Source of the DNA: Rurimicrobium sp040387755
GTDB taxonomy: Bacteria; Bacteroidota; Bacteroidia; Chitinophagales; Chitinophagaceae
Direction of reading: 5' to 3'
DNA length: 64,000 nt
NCBI GenBank assembly: GCA_040387755.1
Contig: JAZKDB010000002.1
Location: 1,116,001-1,180,000, forward strand
Shown here: positions 14,403-23,706 of the stretch, one piece after another
How the letters are laid out: every line of letters starts with the position of its first letter
How positions within the stretch are numbered: position 1 is the first letter of the stretch
Position numbers and translations under genes: made by a program
Notes under the pieces: generated by a model
What the model saw: the letters and a program-made list of their open reading frames with translations, nothing else
The model's database searches: none
What the model was told of the DNA's origin: nothing

Positions 14403-16418
14403 TCATGGAGAAGTGGTAGTAGGCCCAAATGTGGGTTTAGCTCTACCTCTATTGAATTGATATCCTACAGAAATTTGAACAGATGGTAATTTATAAAAAT
14501 CCTTGGAAAGTTTGTTGGCACCATCGCCTTTTGCATTATCCCAAAAAGTATTCACTAATCTTATATCAGCCTGCCAGGCCGGGGCAATCTGGTATCCCGC
14601 ACCTATTACATAACCTAGACCAAACTTAGAACCAAAATCGCTGGTATTTAATAAGGGTTTAGTCTCATTAAGTATAGGTTTTGCAGAGTTTGTCTGAACC
14701 ATGTGAGGATTGAGGCTATATGTTTTTTGTACTTCTTCTACATTAACACTTAAATAATACACCAGATTAAGTCCTGTCATTAGATAGAACTTGTTCAATG
14801 CATACCTAAGAGTAATTGGCATTTCGAAACTGTGCAGTGTAGAGAAATTGAAATATCTGCTGGTAGAGTCTGTGTGAACTTTGAAGTACCAATTTGGGCC
14901 ACTCATACTGTCTGGCGTGTTAGCGGCACTCTCTTTAGAATAGTTGTCATTAACTGTTTTAGTACCACCGCTTCTGTTGAAATATCTGATTGCACCAAAT
15001 AAACTCCAATGTTTATTAAATACCAATTCCCCGGTTGGTCCAAATTGTACACCCTGAAAATTATTGGTATTAGACAATGAATAGTTGAAGCCTCCTGAAA
15101 AGCCTGCGAAAAATTGAGCGTTACCTAAATCACGTTTAGCATCCGCTGCTGCATCAGGCAAATTAAGGTTTTCCCACAATGATTTTCTTTTTGCTTTTTT
15201 AGATTTAGCTGTCAATTCACTGTTACCGGCAGTAGTGGTTGCAGAATCCTTTTGAGTAGAGGGTTTATTTTTATTTGCTGCAGCAAACTCATTGGAGTTA
15301 TTATCTGCCTCTTTCTTTTGAATTGTTTGAGAAGCTTTTTCATTGTTGGCTGCTGCAACTACAGGCACTTCGATTTCAGGCAAAGCAATTTTACCTATAC
15401 CTTGGGTGTCAACAGATGTGGTGGCTTTACGAGGAAATTTTTTGGATATGGTTTCCTTTTGTACAATGCTTGTAAATGGTAAACTGTCTTTAATAGCCGT
15501 TTTTTGCAAAACAGGTGCTTTTGTCGTTTGATTTCCACCCGCCCAATTCTGAGCACCTGATGCAGCAAGTTCGCCTTTCGATTTCGAAGACTTTGCAGAA
15601 CCAATTTTATCTGACTTTTCATCCCTTGTTTTTGCCTCATTCTTCAATCCTGTTATATCAGAGACATCCGACTGGCTAATATTTACACCAATGTTATTTT
15701 TTGACACAATGGCTTTAGTTGCAGGCAATTTGTTTGTTGCGAGAATATCATTGCTGGAAGTACGGGAAATTGCACCAGAAACTCCATTATTCTCCCTGTT
15801 ATTGATTTTAGTCTGAACAACAGAGGTTCCCTTATTCGATTTACTTATTTCAGCTTTTACTTTCTCTGTACCTGAAATATGTTCTGAATGCTTATTTGAT
15901 TTAGCCAAATTATTCTCAACCGGCAAATGGGATGATGTAGCACCAGAGCTTAAACCATTTTCATTATCTGAACGCTTCCTGTTGGCAGATTCTTTTTTTG
16001 TGTCAATATTATTGCCATCGTTGGTGTTGTCTTTTGCTACAGGTAAACTTGCATCATTAGCAGCTGACTGCTGTGTAGTATTTATACTTATTGGAGAAGA
16101 TGAATTTGATAATCTTGAACTATGATTTGGATTTGCTATACCTGATTCTGTTGAATTATTAACCGATTCTCCATTACTCTTACCTCTTATTCCCTTGGTC
16201 AGCTCATACCCACCTACACAAAGCCCTGCCAACAATAATGCAGCACCCAAGAATGCCATAGGCTTGCCCCATCTAAAATAGAAAGGAACAGCTCTTTCGG
16301 GCATTTCTTTATCTAATAGCGCCTTCATCTTGAGCCAAGCGGCAGGATTCTCCTTTTCAGGTTGCTCCCCCAGCTTTTCTCTGACAAAATCGTCTATGTT
16401 TATCATATCCTTGTTCAT
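14403..16418 (-). CDS. Single-pass membrane protein with long linker and C-terminal outer-membrane beta-barrel; ECF-sigma partner
   Basis: The 671-residue protein has three parts. Residues 1-50 are soluble and charged (MINIDDFVREKLGEQPEKEN, then PAAWLKMKALLDKEMPE). Residues 54-70 form one hydrophobic segment (MAFLGAALLLAGLCVGG). About 75-427 is a low-complexity Ser/Asn/Lys/Thr linker. About 428-671 looks like an outer-membrane barrel of the PorT/OmpA-like type, with alternating aromatic strands (FFAGFSGGFNYSL, WSLFGAIRYFNRS, FGLGYVIGAGYQI, VQISVGYQF). It starts 17 bases after an ECF sigma gene. The cytoplasmic N-terminus may act like an anti-sigma factor, and the linker is long enough to cross the periplasm. 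Topology and function are inferred. Similar proteins occur beside sigma factors in related bacteria but are uncharacterised as far as I know. Confidence 0.7.
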   Translation of the reverse strand: MNKDMINIDDFVREKLGEQPEKENPAAWLKMKALLDKEMPERAVPFYFRWGKPMAFLGAALLLAGLCVGGYELTKGIRGKSNGESVNNSTESGIANPNHSSRLSNSSSPISINTTQQSAANDASLPVAKDNTNDGNNIDTKKESANRKRSDNENGLSSGATSSHLPVENNLAKSNKHSEHISGTEKVKAEISKSNKGTSVVQTKINNRENNGVSGAISRTSSNDILATNKLPATKAIVSKNNIGVNISQSDVSDITGLKNEAKTRDEKSDKIGSAKSSKSKGELAASGAQNWAGGNQTTKAPVLQKTAIKDSLPFTSIVQKETISKKFPRKATTSVDTQGIGKIALPEIEVPVVAAANNEKASQTIQKKEADNNSNEFAAANKNKPSTQKDSATTTAGNSELTAKSKKAKRKSLWENLNLPDAAADAKRDLGNAQFFAGFSGGFNYSLSNTNNFQGVQFGPTGELVFNKHWSLFGAIRYFNRSGGTKTVNDNYSKESAANTPDSMSGPNWYFKVHTDSTSRYFNFSTLHSFEMPITLRYALNKFYLMTGLNLVYYLSVNVEEVQKTYSLNPHMVQTNSAKPILNETKPLLNTSDFGSKFGLGYVIGAGYQIAPAWQADIRLVNTFWDNAKGDGANKLSKDFYKLPSVQISVGYQFNRGRAKPTFGPTTTSP

Positions 16419-16435
16419 TGAGGATAAAAGGTTTA

Positions 16436-17008
16436 TTACTTATTATTTAAATGCAAATGTTCAATCTTTTCCTTCAGTATTCTCCTGCCTTCACTCAAAT
16501 GCCATTTTGATGTTCCTTCGCTCATGCCCAGTAATTCTGCTATTTCCTTGTGTTGCAAACCGTCCATAACACTCAGATTGAACACAATTTTTGTCGTTTT
16601 GGGTAATGTATTCACCAATTGCAATAACTGATCATAATACATTCTTTCTCCGTGATCTCTTTCTATAAATTCCTCTTTCTCAACAAAAATAACCTTATCA
16701 TTATACTTTTCGTTCGTTCTCAGATTATCCAGAGCTGTCCTTAAAACAATCTTACGCAGCCAACCTTCAAACGAGCCCTGAAAATTGTATTTATCAATTT
16801 TCTGAAAACACTTCAAAAACCCCATATTTACCACATCCTCAGCCAATGAACGGTCTTTCATATATCTTATTGCCACGAGCATCATTCGTGGATAAAACAT
16901 ATTGTACAGTTTTTCCTGCGCACCCCTTTCATTACGCGCACAACAGGCGATAATTAATTGAAGGTCAGCTGGATTAGGCGCTTCTGTGTATGATAATGCT
17001 ATAGGCAA
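16436..17008 (-). CDS. ECF-type RNA polymerase sigma factor
   Basis: The 190-residue sigma-70-family protein has region 2 (EKLYNMFYPRMMLVAIRYMK, DRSLAEDVVNMGFLKCFQKI) and region 4 (LPKTTKIVFNLSVMDGLQHK, EIAELLGMSEGTSKWHLSEG). Region 3 is missing, as expected for ECF factors. It probably directs transcription of its own operon and envelope genes. The start is a TTG at 17008; there is no in-frame ATG upstream before a stop. It is 17 bases from the barrel/anti-sigma-like gene. A TAAATTTG box 121 bases upstream may be its promoter. Confidence 0.92.
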   Translation of the reverse strand: MPIALSYTEAPNPADLQLIIACCARNERGAQEKLYNMFYPRMMLVAIRYMKDRSLAEDVVNMGFLKCFQKIDKYNFQGSFEGWLRKIVLRTALDNLRTNEKYNDKVIFVEKEEFIERDHGERMYYDQLLQLVNTLPKTTKIVFNLSVMDGLQHKEIAELLGMSEGTSKWHLSEGRRILKEKIEHLHLNNK

Positions 17009-17128
17009 TGGGTTTATTGTTTTATAAAATCATACAAAAAGAAGACGAATCCCTTTTTAGAAAGGTTGGGTATAAACTGATTAAATTTAATCATTAACAT
17101 TTCCTTAAGAAAATCATGGGTGTTGTGG

Positions 17129-17136
17129 CAAATTTA
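17129..17136 (-). promoter_or_regulatory. Possible promoter of the sigma-factor operon
   Basis: The minus strand reads TAAATTTG (TAnnTTTG) 121 bases upstream of the sigma start, in the 206-base gap after the DUF4375 gene. No -33 match is present. If used, the leader would be over 100 bases. Confidence 0.3.
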
Positions 17137-17214
17137 GGGAAACTAGTTATTATAAAATTAATTAAATTACCATTCGATAAAACAATATTTATACAATGTT
17201 TATTTTCAAAAGAA

Positions 17215-17721
17215 TTATATTTCCATAAACTCATCCGGAAACCTAAGTGCGTAAGCAACAATGGCCTGTTCTGTTTGGGCATTTTCTGCTGAAAACCGGG
17301 CATCCAATGCTTCAAATTCAGTAAACTCTTCGTAAAGCTTAGCAAATTCTTCTACCGTAGTTTCCTTACTCAATTCTTCAAAGTTTAGAGTATACACTTT
17401 AAGCACGTCGTCCAACAGTTGAGCCATTTCAGGTGCTCCAACCTGATTGAGCATTTGGGGTATTGCAAGCAGTAAATTAATATACCCATTCTGAATCAGC
17501 TGAATAAATCCTCCCTGTAAAACCTGCATTCGGATATAATCATAACGAATAAGTAATTCCTGCCCCGGAGAAAGCGTCTCAATAAAAGCAAAATCTTGCT
17601 TTTTGTATAATTCTTCGTGTATTGGCAAAACCAGTTGTTCAAAAACTGATTCTATCTCGTTTTGCTCCTGAAGCTTAATTAATTCACTAAGCGATAATTT
17701 TGGTAAAAATTGACTGTGCAC
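17215..17721 (-). CDS. DUF4375 (DMP19-like) protein
   Basis: The 168-residue all-helical protein contains RYDYIRMQVLQGGFIQLIQN (about residues 58-77), GYINLLLAIPQMLNQVGA and LDARFSAENAQTEQAIVAYA. The x-Q-V-x-x-GGF-x-Q block marks the DUF4375/DMP19 family, for which no general function is established. The start is GTG at 17721 (no nearby ATG). It lies 39 bases downstream of engB in the same orientation and could be co-transcribed. No signal peptide or membrane segment is seen. Confidence 0.75.
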   Translation of the reverse strand: MHSQFLPKLSLSELIKLQEQNEIESVFEQLVLPIHEELYKKQDFAFIETLSPGQELLIRYDYIRMQVLQGGFIQLIQNGYINLLLAIPQMLNQVGAPEMAQLLDDVLKVYTLNFEELSKETTVEEFAKLYEEFTEFEALDARFSAENAQTEQAIVAYALRFPDEFMEI

Positions 17722-17760
17722 TATTTTATTAATTGGTTAAAAATCATGTAATAAAGTCGA

Positions 17761-18378
17761 TTATGCCTCATCGTCTCCTTTGTAATAAACTTCGTTTAGC
17801 TCGGCAATGTAACCGAGCAAGTCTTTTCTGCCCAGATATTTGACTGCACTGGTAATGAAACTTCGAGGAATATATTCCCACTCTGTTTTCATTTTATTGA
17901 CAAAGTTTTTTGCATTCCTTGCTGTTTCAGACTGAGTATTTTTGTCGGCTTTGGTAAAAACTACATTGAATGGTATACCCCATTCTCCCAATTGGCGCAG
18001 AAATTCCAGGTCAATTGCCTGTGGTTTTAGCCTGCTGTCTATCAGCACAAAAACATTCATCAAATTCTCTCTTTCCTGCAAATATTTTGAAATCATCTTT
18101 CCAAATTCCTTCCTTTGGTTTCGGGAAACCTTTGCATATCCATAACCCGGCAAGTCAACCAAATACCAGTCGTGGTTAATCAAAAAGTGATTAATATGTT
18201 GTGTTTTACCTGGATTTCCTGATGTTTTGGCCAATTTGCTATTATCCGTAAGCATGTTGATAAGAGATGATTTCCCTACATTGGAACGCCCAATAAACGC
18301 AAATTCTGGTTTATCAGGCTTAGGACATGCTGCCACATCGACATTGCTGATTAAATATTTTGCTGATTTTATCTCCAT
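17761..18378 (-). CDS. engB: Ribosome biogenesis GTP-binding protein YihA/YsxC (EngB)
   Basis: The 205-residue TRAFAC GTPase has G1 GRSNVGKSS (30-38), G3 DLPGYGYA (75-82) and G4 TKAD (142-145), plus SAVK as G5. The protein is the right length for EngB and begins MEIKSAKYLISN, as usual. It assists 50S subunit assembly and is normally essential. It is divergent from ubiE; the two starts are 48 bases apart, so they share a compact control region. Confidence 0.96.
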   Translation of the reverse strand: MEIKSAKYLISNVDVAACPKPDKPEFAFIGRSNVGKSSLINMLTDNSKLAKTSGNPGKTQHINHFLINHDWYLVDLPGYGYAKVSRNQRKEFGKMISKYLQERENLMNVFVLIDSRLKPQAIDLEFLRQLGEWGIPFNVVFTKADKNTQSETARNAKNFVNKMKTEWEYIPRSFITSAVKYLGRKDLLGYIAELNEVYYKGDDEA

Positions 18379-18394
18379 AGTATTAATTGTACTG

Positions 18395-18402
18395 TATTTT
18401 TG
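18395..18402 (+). promoter_or_regulatory. Putative -7 element of ubiE/menG
   Basis: TATTTTTG matches TAnnTTTG and is followed by GCGCCC, a common start-site context in this group. It is 24 bases before the ATG at 18427. It also argues against the TTG at 18400 as start, since that codon overlaps the box. Confidence 0.5.
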
Positions 18403-18426
18403 CGCCCTTTAGCAGCAACTTCATTT

Positions 18427-19161
18427 ATGAAACATAATTCTGTAGTACCTGACGCTTCGTCAAAATTAAGCAAGAAAGAACAAGTCGCCGACATGTTTAA
18501 TAATATAGCTGCTAAATATGACTTACTCAACCATCTTTTGTCGCTTGGTATTGATAAAGGCTGGCGGACAAAAGCAATCAAAAGTATCGAAGGAATTCAA
18601 CCAAAAAAAATATTAGATGTAGCTACCGGAACCGGAGATTTAGCTATTGCAGCTGCGAAAAAATTTCCGGAAAGTAAAATCATCGGAATAGATATTGCTG
18701 CGCAAATGCTGGAAGTAGGGAAAGTGAAAATTTCCGACAAAGCACTTGAAAACCGAATTGAGATGGTAGTAGGAGATAGTGAAGCCCTTCCATACGATTC
18801 GGAGCATTTTGATGCGGTACTCTGTGCTTACGGTGTTCGAAATTTTCAAAATCTTAATAATGGTTTAAGCGAAATGTTTCGGGTGACGAAAACTGGTGGC
18901 AGAATTGCCATTTTAGAATTTTCTCAGCCCAAAAAATTTCCTGTCAAACAAGTCTTTTCTTTTTATTTTAAATTCATTATGCCCCTTTTTGGCAAAATGG
19001 TTTCAAAGCACAATACTGCATACAATTATCTTCCTGAGTCGGTAATGGCTTTTCCGGAAGGAGAGGACTTTTGCACCATCCTGAAAAATTGTGGTTTCAA
19101 AAACGTTAATGCTCAACCACTTAGTTTTGGTATTACTAGTCTGTATACCGGTGAAAAGTAA
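18427..19161 (+). CDS. ubiE: Demethylmenaquinone/ubiquinone methyltransferase
   Basis: The 244-residue SAM-dependent methyltransferase has KEQVADMFNNIAAKYDLLNH near residue 18, motif I ILDVATGTGDLAIAA, a post-I acid in IIGIDIAAQML, CAYGVRNFQN and the C-terminal signature YTGEK. This is the MenG/UbiE pattern. In Bacteroidota, which use menaquinone, it performs the last methylation step (MenG activity). I choose ATG 18427 because an upstream TTG reading starts inside the promoter box. It is divergent from engB. Confidence 0.95.
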   Translation: MKHNSVVPDASSKLSKKEQVADMFNNIAAKYDLLNHLLSLGIDKGWRTKAIKSIEGIQPKKILDVATGTGDLAIAAAKKFPESKIIGIDIAAQMLEVGKVKISDKALENRIEMVVGDSEALPYDSEHFDAVLCAYGVRNFQNLNNGLSEMFRVTKTGGRIAILEFSQPKKFPVKQVFSFYFKFIMPLFGKMVSKHNTAYNYLPESVMAFPEGEDFCTILKNCGFKNVNAQPLSFGITSLYTGEK

Positions 19162-19205
19162 TTCACATTGATATATTCTCTTAAAGAGGTGCTTAAATAT
19201 GCACA

Positions 19206-19212
19206 TACTTTG
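19206..19212 (+). promoter_or_regulatory. Possible -7 element of the M43 protease gene
   Basis: TACTTTG followed by C is one base shorter than TAnnTTTG. It is 84 bases before the ATG at 19296. This is weak evidence only. Confidence 0.28.
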
Positions 19213-19295
19213 CAAAAAAAAATTGCAATAATTGTATCGTAATACTTATTTTTACCAACATCTTAACACCTCAATTTTTTTTAAATAACTTAACA

Positions 19296-22200
19296 ATGAT
19301 GAAAAAGTTTACCCTTTTCTCCTTTGTAATGCTATTTATAGGCATTACATCGTTTGCTCAAAGCGCAGCACCATGTGCGTTTGACGAAGTGCATCAAAAA
19401 AGAATGCTGAGCTCTCGACAATATGAGAACTCTGTGAGAGAAGTAGATAACCGCTGGATAAAGCTTTCCACTCTTAGCTCTACTTCCCTGTTAACATTTA
19501 CCCCTCGTGGTTATGTTTATGAAGTACCTATCGTTGTACACGTGCTGCACACAGGAGGAATAGTTGGTAGTCCTTATAATCCGGATAGTTTAAAAATTGC
19601 TCAGATGGTTGACTATCTCAACAAATCATATGCTGCCGTTACTCCATTCCCAGACACTACTGCAGGTGGTTGCAGGATTCCGTTAAAATTTGTTTTAGCA
19701 AAACGTGACCCTTCAGGAGCTGCAACCAATGGTATCATTCGCGTTGATGCCAGCTCAATCCCAAACTATACCGCTTTTGGTGTTAATGCAAGTGGTTCAT
19801 CTGGTGTTGATGATCAAGTAGCTATGGCTTATAGCCGTTGGAATCCATCAGATTATTACAATGTCTATTCAGTTAATAAAATTGATGGGAACGACCTTTA
19901 TTCAACAGGTGGTATTGCTGGTTTTGCTTATTTCCCTGGTAATCCTACAGTTGATGGTATGATTGTTTGTGCTTCTCAAATCAAATCAGGTAGCACAACC
20001 GTTTCTCACGAATTTGGTCATGCGTTCAGTCTATATCATACTTTTGAAGGTGATGGTGGTGGATCAATTTGTCCATCGACCAGTTCTTGTACATCCACAG
20101 GAGATTTAGTTTGCGATACAGAACCTCACAAACGTTCTGCTTCATATCCGGGCTGGTGCCCTCCTTCAGATTTCAATGCTTGTACAGGAGGCTCTTTTAA
20201 TTTTGTGAACAGAAATATAATGGACTATACTACTTGTCCTCCTGATAGATATACTCTGGGACAAAGAGTCCGTGTTTTGAATATTTTAGACAACGAACGT
20301 ACAGGATACAAAACATCTTTAGGTTTATTAGCCCCTACAGGAACAGTTACTGCGGCATGTGCACCTTTATCTTCGGGCACGAGTGCAGCTGTAGGACCTT
20401 ATATAGTGACATTTAATGGCAATGAGGTTTGGACTGGAAGTTTGGGCATGGAAGATGCAGCGTATGTTGACCATTCTTACACCCAACAATCTTATGTTTC
20501 CCGCGGTGTTTCTTATCCTATTAGTGTAGAAACAAGAACTAATCGTCAGGTAGTCAAAGTCTACATTGATTACAATAATGATGGCGACTTTGCTGATGCG
20601 GGTGAAAATGTTTTCAGCAATACAGGTGCCACTTCAGGAACTGTATTACATAGTGGCAGCTTTACCATTCCTACCACTGCAACTACCTGTACTTGGTTAC
20701 GCATGCGTGTAGTGGCACATCAATTTGGTGCCAGCATTGCTGATATTCCTTGCGGCCCTTATTCTAACAATGCACAGGCAGAAGATTATGCTGTTTATGT
20801 AAAAGACAGAACAGGTGTAGACACAGTAACTATTGCAATTACAGCGGGAACTAATCCTTCCTGCACCGGAAATTCAGTAACTTTTACAGCGACACCAAAA
20901 AGTGGCACGCCAACATATCGTTGGTATGTAAATGGTGTCAGAAACGGTGTAACAACCAGTACTTTCACATCCTCCACTCTTGCGAATAACGATATCATAA
21001 CCTGCAAAACGTTCTATACTGGATCATGTGGTTCTGACAGTGCAGAATCAAATTATATTCAATTAAAAGTATCCAGCACTGCAATAGCATCAGCTGACAA
21101 TACAATTAAGACAGGAACCAACCCAGGATGTCCAGGATTACCACTTGTATTTAAAGTGCTGGTAGCAGGTGGAGGTTCATCACCGACTTACTCATGGAGA
21201 AGAAATGGCACTGTTGTAGGAGGTAATGTAGATACTTTTGCATCTAGTAGCTTGGCTGCAGGAGACAGAATATGGTGCAGAGTAACACCGGGAGGAACAG
21301 GTACTTGTTCTACTACTCCGGTTAATTCAGATACGATTACTATTTCTTTTGCAACAATTGTTCCTTCCGGTACAATTGCTCTTACATCAGGCACAATACC
21401 TTCATGTGATAGTACATCTCTGACGTTTACGGCCACAACTGTTAATGGCGGTACTGCTCCAAAGTATCAATGGTATGTAAATGGTTCTGCTGTTGCAGGA
21501 GCAACAGCAGCATTCTATACAGAATCAATATTAAAAACAAATGATACTGTTCTTTGCCGCATTATTTCAAACCATACTTGTCTTACTCCAGGCATCGGAG
21601 ACACAGCATGGTCAAACAAGATTATTATAGTTCGTGATCCACGGTTTACCCCAACTCTTTCCGTTGCTATAACCAAGGGTAGTAATCCTGGATGCTTGGA
21701 TTCTCTGTTAGAGTTTACAGCTACAGGTATTGATGGAGGAGGAAGCCCATTGTTTATTTGGTATATTAACGGAAGCATCGCTGCCTATGGTTCAATATTT
21801 GGAAGTGCTTCATTTTTAAACAATGATACCATCACATGCAAAATGCTGATGACACCTGCCTCTTGTAACTCAACCGATTCATTGATTTGGGGTCCTGTGG
21901 TACTAAAACGTTCAGCAACTCCTCCTACACCGGTTATCTCGCTTATAGGAACCTTATTGGTGTCGAGCGTACCTACAGGCATCCAGTGGTACGGGCCAGA
22001 CGGGTTAATCCCCGGCGCTACCGGACCAACATACCATCCAACTAAACAAGGTAATTATTACGCAGTAGTAGTAAATGACGGATGTTCCGGACCTATCTCT
22101 AATGTGATTAATGTGTCGCTACTTACTATCCGACCATTCAATATGAGCGAAATGAGTATTTATCCAAATCCAACAAATGGTATTTTGACTTTGGATTGGG

Positions 22201-22388
22201 GCGCTGAAAAAATGACAGCAAATGTTGACATTTATACAGCAACAGGTCAAAGAATAATGAATGTAGCTGTTGAAAACACAAGCACAAAAACGATTAATTT
22301 GACACATCTTGCTAATGGCAACTATTTTGTTGTCATAAGAGATAATAAGGGTAAAACTGGCACAGTCTCTGTTACTGTTGTTCACTAG
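19296..22388 (+). CDS. Secreted M43-family zinc metalloprotease with GEVED and Ig-like domains, T9SS type A
   Basis: The 1030-residue exported protein begins with a signal peptide (MMKKFTLFSFVMLFIGITSF-AQS). The metzincin zinc site is HEFGH at 238-242 with the third His at 248. The Met-turn is NIMDYTTCPP near residue 308, as in pappalysin-like M43 peptidases (cytophagalysin type). The usual Gly before the third His is replaced by Ser245. A GEVED domain follows (VKVYIDYNNDGDFADAGEN). Three or four Ig-like repeats with SNP/NPSC-type starts and WYVNG cores come next. The T9SS sorting domain closes it (MSIYPNPTNGILTLDW ... GNYFVVIRDNKG). It probably degrades extracellular protein. A strong terminator follows, so it is monocistronic. 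Confidence 0.92.
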   Translation: MMKKFTLFSFVMLFIGITSFAQSAAPCAFDEVHQKRMLSSRQYENSVREVDNRWIKLSTLSSTSLLTFTPRGYVYEVPIVVHVLHTGGIVGSPYNPDSLKIAQMVDYLNKSYAAVTPFPDTTAGGCRIPLKFVLAKRDPSGAATNGIIRVDASSIPNYTAFGVNASGSSGVDDQVAMAYSRWNPSDYYNVYSVNKIDGNDLYSTGGIAGFAYFPGNPTVDGMIVCASQIKSGSTTVSHEFGHAFSLYHTFEGDGGGSICPSTSSCTSTGDLVCDTEPHKRSASYPGWCPPSDFNACTGGSFNFVNRNIMDYTTCPPDRYTLGQRVRVLNILDNERTGYKTSLGLLAPTGTVTAACAPLSSGTSAAVGPYIVTFNGNEVWTGSLGMEDAAYVDHSYTQQSYVSRGVSYPISVETRTNRQVVKVYIDYNNDGDFADAGENVFSNTGATSGTVLHSGSFTIPTTATTCTWLRMRVVAHQFGASIADIPCGPYSNNAQAEDYAVYVKDRTGVDTVTIAITAGTNPSCTGNSVTFTATPKSGTPTYRWYVNGVRNGVTTSTFTSSTLANNDIITCKTFYTGSCGSDSAESNYIQLKVSSTAIASADNTIKTGTNPGCPGLPLVFKVLVAGGGSSPTYSWRRNGTVVGGNVDTFASSSLAAGDRIWCRVTPGGTGTCSTTPVNSDTITISFATIVPSGTIALTSGTIPSCDSTSLTFTATTVNGGTAPKYQWYVNGSAVAGATAAFYTESILKTNDTVLCRIISNHTCLTPGIGDTAWSNKIIIVRDPRFTPTLSVAITKGSNPGCLDSLLEFTATGIDGGGSPLFIWYINGSIAAYGSIFGSASFLNNDTITCKMLMTPASCNSTDSLIWGPVVLKRSATPPTPVISLIGTLLVSSVPTGIQWYGPDGLIPGATGPTYHPTKQGNYYAVVVNDGCSGPISNVINVSLLTIRPFNMSEMSIYPNPTNGILTLDWGAEKMTANVDIYTATGQRIMNVAVENTSTKTINLTHLANGNYFVVIRDNKGKTGTVSVTVVH

Positions 22389-22408
22389 TACTTTAATTTT
22401 TGATTAAA

Positions 22409-22441
22409 AAAAACGCCGCTAAAACTTTTAGCGGCGTTTTT
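22409..22441 (+). terminator. Terminator of the M43 protease gene
   Basis: A long palindrome with AACGCCGCTAAAA and its complement TTTTAGCGGCGTT, flanked by A-run and T-run, begins 21 bases after the stop. It is a textbook intrinsic terminator. Confidence 0.92.
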
Positions 22442-22515
22442 AGTATATTCAGGTTATTAATACAGAAAAGTCCTTTAAAGACAATATTTTTACACCCTAC
22501 AAAATTTCTTATAAC

Positions 22516-23706
22516 GTGTTCCTATCGATTTTCCGCAACAGCATTTTCATTCTTGTATTCTTAGCCACGTCCGTTTCTATGGCTCAAAAAGACAGTACCG
22601 TACAAAAGGGTATCAGAGTGAGTCTACTAACATGTGGTACCGGACCCGAAATATACAGTGTGTTTGGCCATTCTGCTGTCCGTATACTCGATAGCAATGC
22701 AGGAACAGACATTGTATACAATTATGGCACCTTTGATGGCTATGATGATAATTTTGAGATGAAGTTTATGCAGGGGAAGTTAATGTATTATATATCTGAG
22801 GAAACTTTTGAAGATTTTTTGTCCATTTATGAGATGGAGGGTCGTTGGGTAGAAGAACAAGTATTAAACACATCTGAAAGTGAAAAAAAACAAATTCAGG
22901 ATTATTTATTGACAAATATGATGCCTGAAAACCGGGCTTATAAATATGATTTCTTTTTTGACAACTGCGCAACAAGAATCAGAGATATTTTTACCCAAAC
23001 TCATGGTAATTCTTTTCGATACCCTAAAGTATTACCCAAAGAAGAATCCCTGACTTTCAGAGACATCATTAATCGCTATCTGGCAAAAAATCCTTGGGAA
23101 AGATTTGGTATCAATATTCTTTTAGGACGCAGAATTGACCAAAAAATGAGCGATGCTCAAATAATGTTTTTACCAGATTATTTACAGGACGGCATTGAAG
23201 GAGCAACATTAAACGGCCATCAGTTTGCAGAGAAAAAAAACAGGATAGTTAACGAAACCCAAAACCAACAAAGCAAAGATTACTCTATCTGGATTGTATT
23301 GACCAGCCTTTTATTGCTTACCATATTGGGTATAGCTATTCCAAAATTAAAATTATTAGGTATTATAATGACTAATTTCTTATTGTTTATCACTGGTCTT
23401 TTAGGCATCCTGATACTCACAATGTGGTTTGCTACAGACCATCAAACATGTGCCAATAATTTCAATATACTTTGGGCATTACCAACCAATATCTTTTTCA
23501 TTTTCAGAAAGAAACAATATAAGTATGCAATGATTGCAATAATACTTATCCTCACTTCGTTACTGTTGCACGTACTTAAGGTGCAGCAAATGTTACTTCC
23601 GGAAATGCTTCCCTTGTTACTTATGTTATTGATAATATTTGCCAACATTTACAAAACCCAAAAAAGAAGAGCAGAGTCAAATGCAAAAAATTCAATTACA
23701 GCATAA
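22516..23706 (+). CDS. DUF4105 membrane protein
   Basis: The 396-residue protein starts at a GTG (VFLSIFRNSIFILVFLA, a signal peptide ending SMAQ). The N-terminal half has VSLLTCGTGPEIYSVFGHSA, VRI and YNYGTFDGYDDNFEMKFMQG, KLMYYIS and FFDNCATRIRD. These are the DUF4105 blocks with invariant His and Cys, reminiscent of NlpC/P60-like thiol enzymes. The C-terminal part has about five membrane segments from residue 255 on. The DUF4105 region should face the periplasm. It is first in an apparent operon: the hydrolase start lies inside its end, and a T9SS type-B cargo follows. Function is unknown; a cell-envelope hydrolase is plausible. Confidence 0.82.
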   Translation: MFLSIFRNSIFILVFLATSVSMAQKDSTVQKGIRVSLLTCGTGPEIYSVFGHSAVRILDSNAGTDIVYNYGTFDGYDDNFEMKFMQGKLMYYISEETFEDFLSIYEMEGRWVEEQVLNTSESEKKQIQDYLLTNMMPENRAYKYDFFFDNCATRIRDIFTQTHGNSFRYPKVLPKEESLTFRDIINRYLAKNPWERFGINILLGRRIDQKMSDAQIMFLPDYLQDGIEGATLNGHQFAEKKNRIVNETQNQQSKDYSIWIVLTSLLLLTILGIAIPKLKLLGIIMTNFLLFITGLLGILILTMWFATDHQTCANNFNILWALPTNIFFIFRKKQYKYAMIAIILILTSLLLHVLKVQQMLLPEMLPLLLMLLIIFANIYKTQKRRAESNAKNSITA

